Assembly: GCA_027483785.1 (NCBI GenBank)
Contig: JAIXTU010000222.1
Coordinates: 1 to 8,801 of the forward strand
Length of the DNA: 8,801 nucleotides
Direction: 5' to 3'
Origin: Flavobacterium sp.
Lineage (GTDB): Bacteria; Bacteroidota; Bacteroidia; Flavobacteriales; Flavobacteriaceae
Below the pieces are notes generated by a model. That model was not told the origin of the DNA and did no database searches. It saw only the letters and a program-made list of their open reading frames with translations. The translations under genes and the position numbers were made by a program. Below are positions 5,328-8,801 of this stretch, one piece after another (the first letter of the stretch is position 1; each line of letters starts with the position of its first letter).

Positions 5328-5508
5328 GGGCGTTCCGGCGCTGCGGGTTTGCTTCGCAGTAGTGTAGTTGCGCCGTCGGTTGCTTGTTGCAATATATGTC
5401 GGCTAAGCGGCAAGTTGCTACGCAGTAACGTGGCTTCCGTTGGTCGCCCGTTACTGCTGCAACTTTAACCGCTTACCCACCATCTATTTCCACGCCGCCG
5501 CCTAACGC
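5328..5508. repeat. Dispersed palindromic element, copy B (181 bp)
   Basis: The same ends as copy A: GGGCGTT 5328-5334 and CTAACGC 5502-5508, with GCGTT 5330-5334 and AACGC 5504-5508 inverted. The left block has a hairpin (CGGCGC 5336-5341 with GCGCCG 5370-5375) enclosing CTGCG 5341-5345 with CGCAG 5355-5359. The centre is a long imperfect hairpin of about 98 nt (5391-5488): GCAGTAACG 5422-5430 with CGTTACTGC 5449-5457, AAGTTGC 5412-5418 with GCAACTT 5459-5465, TAAGCGG 5404-5410 with CCGCTTA 5469-5475, and ATG 5396-5398 with CAT 5481-5483. The distance from the left end to the hairpin is 63 nt (62 in copy A) and from hairpin to right end 20 nt (20 in copy A). The copy sits between two convergent genes. 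No ORF is present. Confidence 0.75.
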
Positions 5509-5522
5509 GAAAAAGAGTGCAT

Positions 5523-5553
5523 AAAAAAAGCTCCGAAATTCGGAGCTTTTTTA
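5523..5553. terminator. Bidirectional terminator between the KAS III gene and the surface protein gene
   Basis: A 13-bp perfect stem: 5524-5536 (six A then GCTCCGA) pairs 5540-5552 (TCGGAGC then six T) around a three-base loop. Read on the plus strand it ends in six T; read on the minus strand the A run at 5523-5529 gives seven T. It lies six bases beyond the stop codon of the minus-strand surface protein gene, which is its most likely user, and also blocks read-through from the KAS III side. Confidence 0.9.
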
Positions 5554-5558
5554 ATATG

Positions 5559-5819
5559 TTATCGTATCAACGAGAAGTGTGATTTATACTCTTTCAGAAC
5601 GCCATTTTCAACGTACTGAATCGTGAACCAGTAATCGGTTCCGGGTAGTGGTTGTCCAGCTACCGTTCCATCCCAACCATCGCCATCAGTGTAAATTTGC
5701 GTAAGGAATCGTCCAAAACGGTCGTAGATGAAAACTTGAGCCGGATTCGAAGGATCAAATCCTTTGATACTCCAACGATCATTTATACCATCACCGTTTG
5801 GTGTAAAGTACTTCATGCT
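5559..5819 (-). other. Type B T9SS C-terminal sorting domain (TIGR04131-like) of the surface protein
   Basis: The last 86 residues begin at SMKYFTPNGDGIND. The FTPNGDGxND motif is followed by DRWSIKGF, then VFIYDRFGRFLTQ, GWDGTVAGQPLPGTDYWFTI and a closing KEYKSHFSLIR. These are the hallmarks of the gliding-motility-associated C-terminal domain, recognised by the type IX translocon together with a PorP/SprF-type partner. It is the strongest taxonomic marker in the window. Confidence 0.93.
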
Positions 5820-8801
5820 GTCAACCAATTCAATGGTAATAGGTAATGGCAACGAGCCGCAACCATTTACGTCAGATACTACAATTTCATGAACGCCCGA
5901 TGGTACGTTGGTAAATACATTACTATTCTGCGCCGGTTGGCCATCAATCGAGTATAAGAATTTAGTACCATCGTCAGCTGGATTTGTAATTACACGAATA
6001 GTCTGGCTATTTGAAAACCAACCTAAAGTTTCAAAACTAACCTCGGCAGGTCGAGCTGATTCAATTACTGTTACTGGAATCGGGGTTGACTCACAACCTG
6101 TGATACCTTGTGCAGTGATAACTAATTGGTAAGTTCCTGCGGTAGTTGGGCTGAAGTTTGGAGTTGTAGCCACAGTATCACCAGCAGCATTGGTCCAATC
6201 GAAGTTATAGAAAGACGAGCTGTAACCACTTTCAATCACAGGCAATGTGACTTGTCCCGTCACAACGTCTGTACAAATTGTTCCAGATAGAGGATCAGAT
6301 TCAGGTTGTGGAATTACTGTTATTGTATAAGGCTCAACGTCTTCACAACCAGAAGTACTGCCATCGCTAACTCTTACGTATACAGTATTTAAAAATGTAT
6401 CTGTTAATGGTCCATTGTCTGTTGTAATTTCATTGGTCTGGAAGTCAGCATCTTCAGGTGAAGGATAGTATTCAACAGAATAGAATGTTGGGTCTTGGCT
6501 GCCTAAGATAGTTGCTGTTAGTGTATCCAAATCGAATCCAGTGATAAAATCATTCGGATTTGCATCCGAATCACAAACACGAAGTAAGCTTTGCGGCACA
6601 GGATTCGCTACCGCTGAAGGATTTATGGTAACTATAAAACTAGTTTCACTAGTACAGGAAGGCGCAAAAGGTGCTGTTCCGTAAACGTAAATAGTTCTAG
6701 TACCTATGGCGTTAAGTACTGTTCCTACTGGAATTTGACCACCACCTCCATTTGGTGCGTTGTAGTAAGCAGCACCAGGAGTATTCAAAGGAAGTAGCGT
6801 ATAAGAGCCGCAAACTGTCGTATCTGGTACTTCATCTACATTGTAAAAAGTAATGTTGAATGATTCATTCGCTGAAGGACATGTATTTGGAGCAGTTCCG
6901 TTAACCGCATATACATACACTTGCGCATTAGAAGTATAAATAGTGCCTGGGGCAATTACGCCACTTGTACCATTTGGTCCTGCGTAGTAATTCGCACCTG
7001 CAGTAAGTAAATTTGGCAATGCGTACGATGTAGCACACGTATTTATGTTCTGAATGTCGATAGGGTTGATAATTGGTGTGGTTGTAATTGTAATGTTAAA
7101 TGCTTCGTCATCTGTACAGTTCGGAACAGTTCCGGTGTCAGCGTAAGCATAAATAATGGTTGAGTTTGTAATTGAATTTCCTGTAAATAATTCAGTGTTT
7201 GTAGCATTTAATGGTCCTCCTGGTTGTGTAAACCAGCGTGTAGCAGGTGCAGGTGGCGCTTGTAAAATGTACGTATCACAAGCAAAAGCTGGAGCAATTG
7301 CTGGAATTACAGGGGATTCGTTGATTGTAATTACAAACGGCTCATCATCAAAACAAATTTGTGTAGCAGTTGTCCCTGATTCTGCGTAAGCATATAAAGT
7401 TGTTGTAACTGTTACATTGAAGCCTGCCAATCGCTCAACGTTACCAGGTACCGTAGGTCCACCTGCTAAAGTAAACCATCTTGTAGCTGGTGCAGGCGGA
7501 GCAAGTAGCGTATACGAATCACACTCGGTAACTGGTGCAATTGGTGCAACAACAGGTGTGTTGTAAATGGTTATGTTTAAGGTTTCGTATTCGAAACAAT
7601 TTGGCGTCGTCGCAGTTTCAGCGTATGCATAAATTGTTGTAGAACTAGTAATTGTAGAACCTACTAATATTTCAGTTCCGATGCCAGTATTGTCCGTAAA
7701 CCATTTTGTTGCCGGCGCTGGCGGAGTTGGAACTGTAAAAGTGTCGCACGCATATACTGGAGCTTGAGTCGGAATGTTTGGCGTTTGATTTATTGTGATT
7801 ACGAAAGGCTCCTCGTCAAAACAAATTTGTGTTGCCAGTGTACCTGATTCTGCGTAAGCATACAAAGTTGTTGTTGTAGTCACATTAAAACCAGCAAATC
7901 TTTCCACATTACCAGCAACTGTTGGTCCACCTGGTAAAGTAAACCATCTTGTGGCTGGTGCCGGAGGTGCTGGTAGAATGTAAGAATCACAAACGGTTAC
8001 TGAAGGAATAGGTGCTACCGTTGGTGTTTGATATATAGTAACCGTAAAAGCGTCTTCATCAAAACAGGCAATACGGTTATTATTTTCAGCGTAAACATAA
8101 TACGTATAAGTACCGACCGGTGGTGCGAAGCCTGCAGCTAAAGCAGTACCTGTTCCGTTAGATCCATTTGGTGCGGTGTAATAAGTTCCAGGACCAACGA
8201 TTGCCGGAAGGATATAATTATCAGTGTCGCACTTAAATACATCTGCAATATCGGTTACCGTTGTGTTCGTTACAAAAACGTCTATACTATATTCTTGGAA
8301 ACAGCTGTTGCCAGGTTCCGTGCTACTTGAATATACGTAAATGGTGTTGTCGGCTGAAATTTCGGTACCAACTGGTAAAACTGGGTTTGAAGCCGATGGC
8401 CCGCCTGGATTATCATAATATTCACCAAACGCTAAATCGTCTAGGATAAACGGTTGATTACATCTGATTACTTCTTGCGGTCTTGGAGAGATTTGTGGAG
8501 ATTGATTAATGGTAACTGTAAATTCTTCTTCAACAAAACAGCCAGCAGCCGCACCTTGTTTGTAGTAGTATAAGGTTGTAACACCAGGTGTTGTTATTGG
8601 GAAGCCCACAGGCCTTACTGAACCTTCTCCGCCGCTTGCAGTTCGATATTGTCCACCTAAACCAAGTTCGGGAAGATTGTATATATCGCAGAAAGGTCCG
8701 ACATCTGGAATTGTTGGTAGTGCTGCTACGTTTACAGTAACATCAAAACTAAGGTTATCTAGACAGCTTTGTCCAGGGACATAAATATAAACGGTTGTTA
8801 G
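5559..8801 (-). CDS. Modular T9SS surface protein with type B (gliding-associated) C-terminal sorting domain (5' end missing)
   Basis: The minus-strand frame is open from the window edge (8801) to a TAA at 5559-5561: 1080 visible residues. A GTG at 8609 is not the start, because the 64 codons upstream continue the repeat pattern. Visible order: the tail of one module (1-29), then nine modules of 73-81 residues (30-730), each with a Cys near the start (VxxCDxYxLP) and one near the end (xxCFDEExFxITI), resembling Ig-like Ig_7/CHU_C-associated repeats; a different Cys-containing beta domain (731-833, DSDANPNDFITGFDL near the start); two Ig-like segments (834-993); and a type B C-terminal domain (994-1080) with FTPNGDGIND at 999-1008. 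Proteins with this domain are exported by the type IX system to the cell surface or secreted, often as adhesins; SprB is the model. The N-terminal signal peptide is outside the window. Only eight Lys occur in 1080 residues. No sprF-like partner follows; a terminator lies directly downstream. The ligand is unknown. Confidence 0.92.
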   Translation of the reverse strand, partial: LTTVYIYVPGQSCLDNLSFDVTVNVAALPTIPDVGPFCDIYNLPELGLGGQYRTASGGEGSVRPVGFPITTPGVTTLYYYKQGAAAGCFVEEEFTVTINQSPQISPRPQEVIRCNQPFILDDLAFGEYYDNPGGPSASNPVLPVGTEISADNTIYVYSSSTEPGNSCFQEYSIDVFVTNTTVTDIADVFKCDTDNYILPAIVGPGTYYTAPNGSNGTGTALAAGFAPPVGTYTYYVYAENNNRIACFDEDAFTVTIYQTPTVAPIPSVTVCDSYILPAPPAPATRWFTLPGGPTVAGNVERFAGFNVTTTTTLYAYAESGTLATQICFDEEPFVITINQTPNIPTQAPVYACDTFTVPTPPAPATKWFTDNTGIGTEILVGSTITSSTTIYAYAETATTPNCFEYETLNITIYNTPVVAPIAPVTECDSYTLLAPPAPATRWFTLAGGPTVPGNVERLAGFNVTVTTTLYAYAESGTTATQICFDDEPFVITINESPVIPAIAPAFACDTYILQAPPAPATRWFTQPGGPLNATNTELFTGNSITNSTIIYAYADTGTVPNCTDDEAFNITITTTPIINPIDIQNINTCATSYALPNLLTAGANYYAGPNGTSGVIAPGTIYTSNAQVYVYAVNGTAPNTCPSANESFNITFYNVDEVPDTTVCGSYTLLPLNTPGAAYYNAPNGGGGQIPVGTVLNAIGTRTIYVYGTAPFAPSCTSETSFIVTINPSAVANPVPQSLLRVCDSDANPNDFITGFDLDTLTATILGSQDPTFYSVEYYPSPEDADFQTNEITTDNGPLTDTFLNTVYVRVSDGSTSGCEDVEPYTITVIPQPESDPLSGTICTDVVTGQVTLPVIESGYSSSFYNFDWTNAAGDTVATTPNFSPTTAGTYQLVITAQGITGCESTPIPVTVIESARPAEVSFETLGWFSNSQTIRVITNPADDGTKFLYSIDGQPAQNSNVFTNVPSGVHEIVVSDVNGCGSLPLPITIELVDSMKYFTPNGDGINDRWSIKGFDPSNPAQVFIYDRFGRFLTQIYTDGDGWDGTVAGQPLPGTDYWFTIQYVENGVLKEYKSHFSLIR
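6612..8714 (-). repeat. Nine tandem Cys-paired Ig-like modules inside the surface protein
   Basis: Module boundaries, set at the recurring proline ending ITIxxxP or its equivalent: 8496-8714, 8259-8495, 8022-8258, 7779-8021, 7554-7778, 7311-7553, 7074-7310, 6837-7073 and 6612-6836. Shared pattern: CDxYxLP, then PPAPATRWFT or YYxxPNG, then TTxYxYA, then C(F/T)(D/E)(D/E)E, then an ITI strand. Modules four to seven are most alike and share PPAPAT(R/K)WFT. Each module holds two cysteines about 50-60 residues apart, suitable for one disulfide per module after export. The repeats are protein-level; their DNA has diverged, so they are not a recent DNA expansion. Confidence 0.85.
7074..8021 (-). repeat. 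Two-module unit duplicated in tandem (modules 4-5 and 6-7)
   Basis: Module four (7779-8021) closely matches module six (7311-7553) at the protein level, both 81 residues with RWFTL, GGPTV, GNVER, AGFNVT, TTTLYAYAESGT and ATQICFD in the same places. Module five (7554-7778) pairs best with module seven (7074-7310), sharing ACDT, PPAPAT, a shorter TITxST segment, IYAYA and PNC. The period of two modules shows that a pair was duplicated as a block. Differences between four and six at DNA level are often at third codon positions. Confidence 0.75.

Noticed and set aside
8607..8609. GTG as the start of the surface protein
   Set aside because: The frame stays open to 8801 and encodes another module (CDIYNLP, then GGQYRTASGG), so the gene begins outside the window.
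7074..8714. CRISPR-like or DNA tandem array suggested by recurring bases such as GTAAACCATCTTGT
   Set aside because: The period is 225-243 bp, the frame is open throughout and similarity is protein-level; these are coding modules.

Overview
The window comes from a member of the Bacteroidota, most likely a flavobacterium. The main evidence is a giant surface protein ending in a type IX secretion (gliding-type, type B) C-terminal domain. Supporting points are a TetR/UbiB-kinase gene pair and a KAS III paralogue that both look flavobacterial, AT-rich leaders without clear Shine-Dalgarno sites, and a TAnnTTTG-like promoter box.

Layout from left to right: (1) the 3' end of an OmpA-family peptidoglycan-anchoring protein (2-340) with its own terminator. 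(2) A 178-bp palindromic non-coding element (405-582), then a short promoter region. (3) A two-gene operon with a 4-bp ATGA overlap: a divergent TetR-like regulator (741-1409) and an ABC1/UbiB/AarF-type atypical kinase (1406-2725). (4) A roughly 430-bp intergenic block (2726-3177) built from nested inverted repeats that look like a MITE inside a MITE, ending in a terminator-like hairpin directly before the next ATG. (5) An orphan ABC ATPase of the PotA/CysA/FbpC type (3178-4134). (6) A stand-alone KAS III (FabH-like) condensing enzyme (4265-5269) with a terminator. (7) A second copy of the palindromic element (5328-5508) and a bidirectional terminator (5523-5553). (8) On the minus strand, the last 1080 codons of a modular, cysteine-paired, almost lysine-free T9SS surface protein (5559-8801), whose 5' end lies outside the window.

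The genes do not form one pathway. OmpA and the T9SS protein belong to the envelope. KAS III belongs to lipid synthesis. The TetR/UbiB pair is probably linked to quinone or membrane lipid physiology. No CRISPR array, tRNA, rRNA or intact transposase gene was seen.

The most interesting signals are non-coding. The two palindromic elements share conserved ends but carry unrelated central sequences. Both centres still fold into a hairpin of almost the same size, placed 62-63 nt from one end and 20 nt from the other. The second signal is the nested inverted-repeat block whose left end overlaps the stop codon of the kinase gene.
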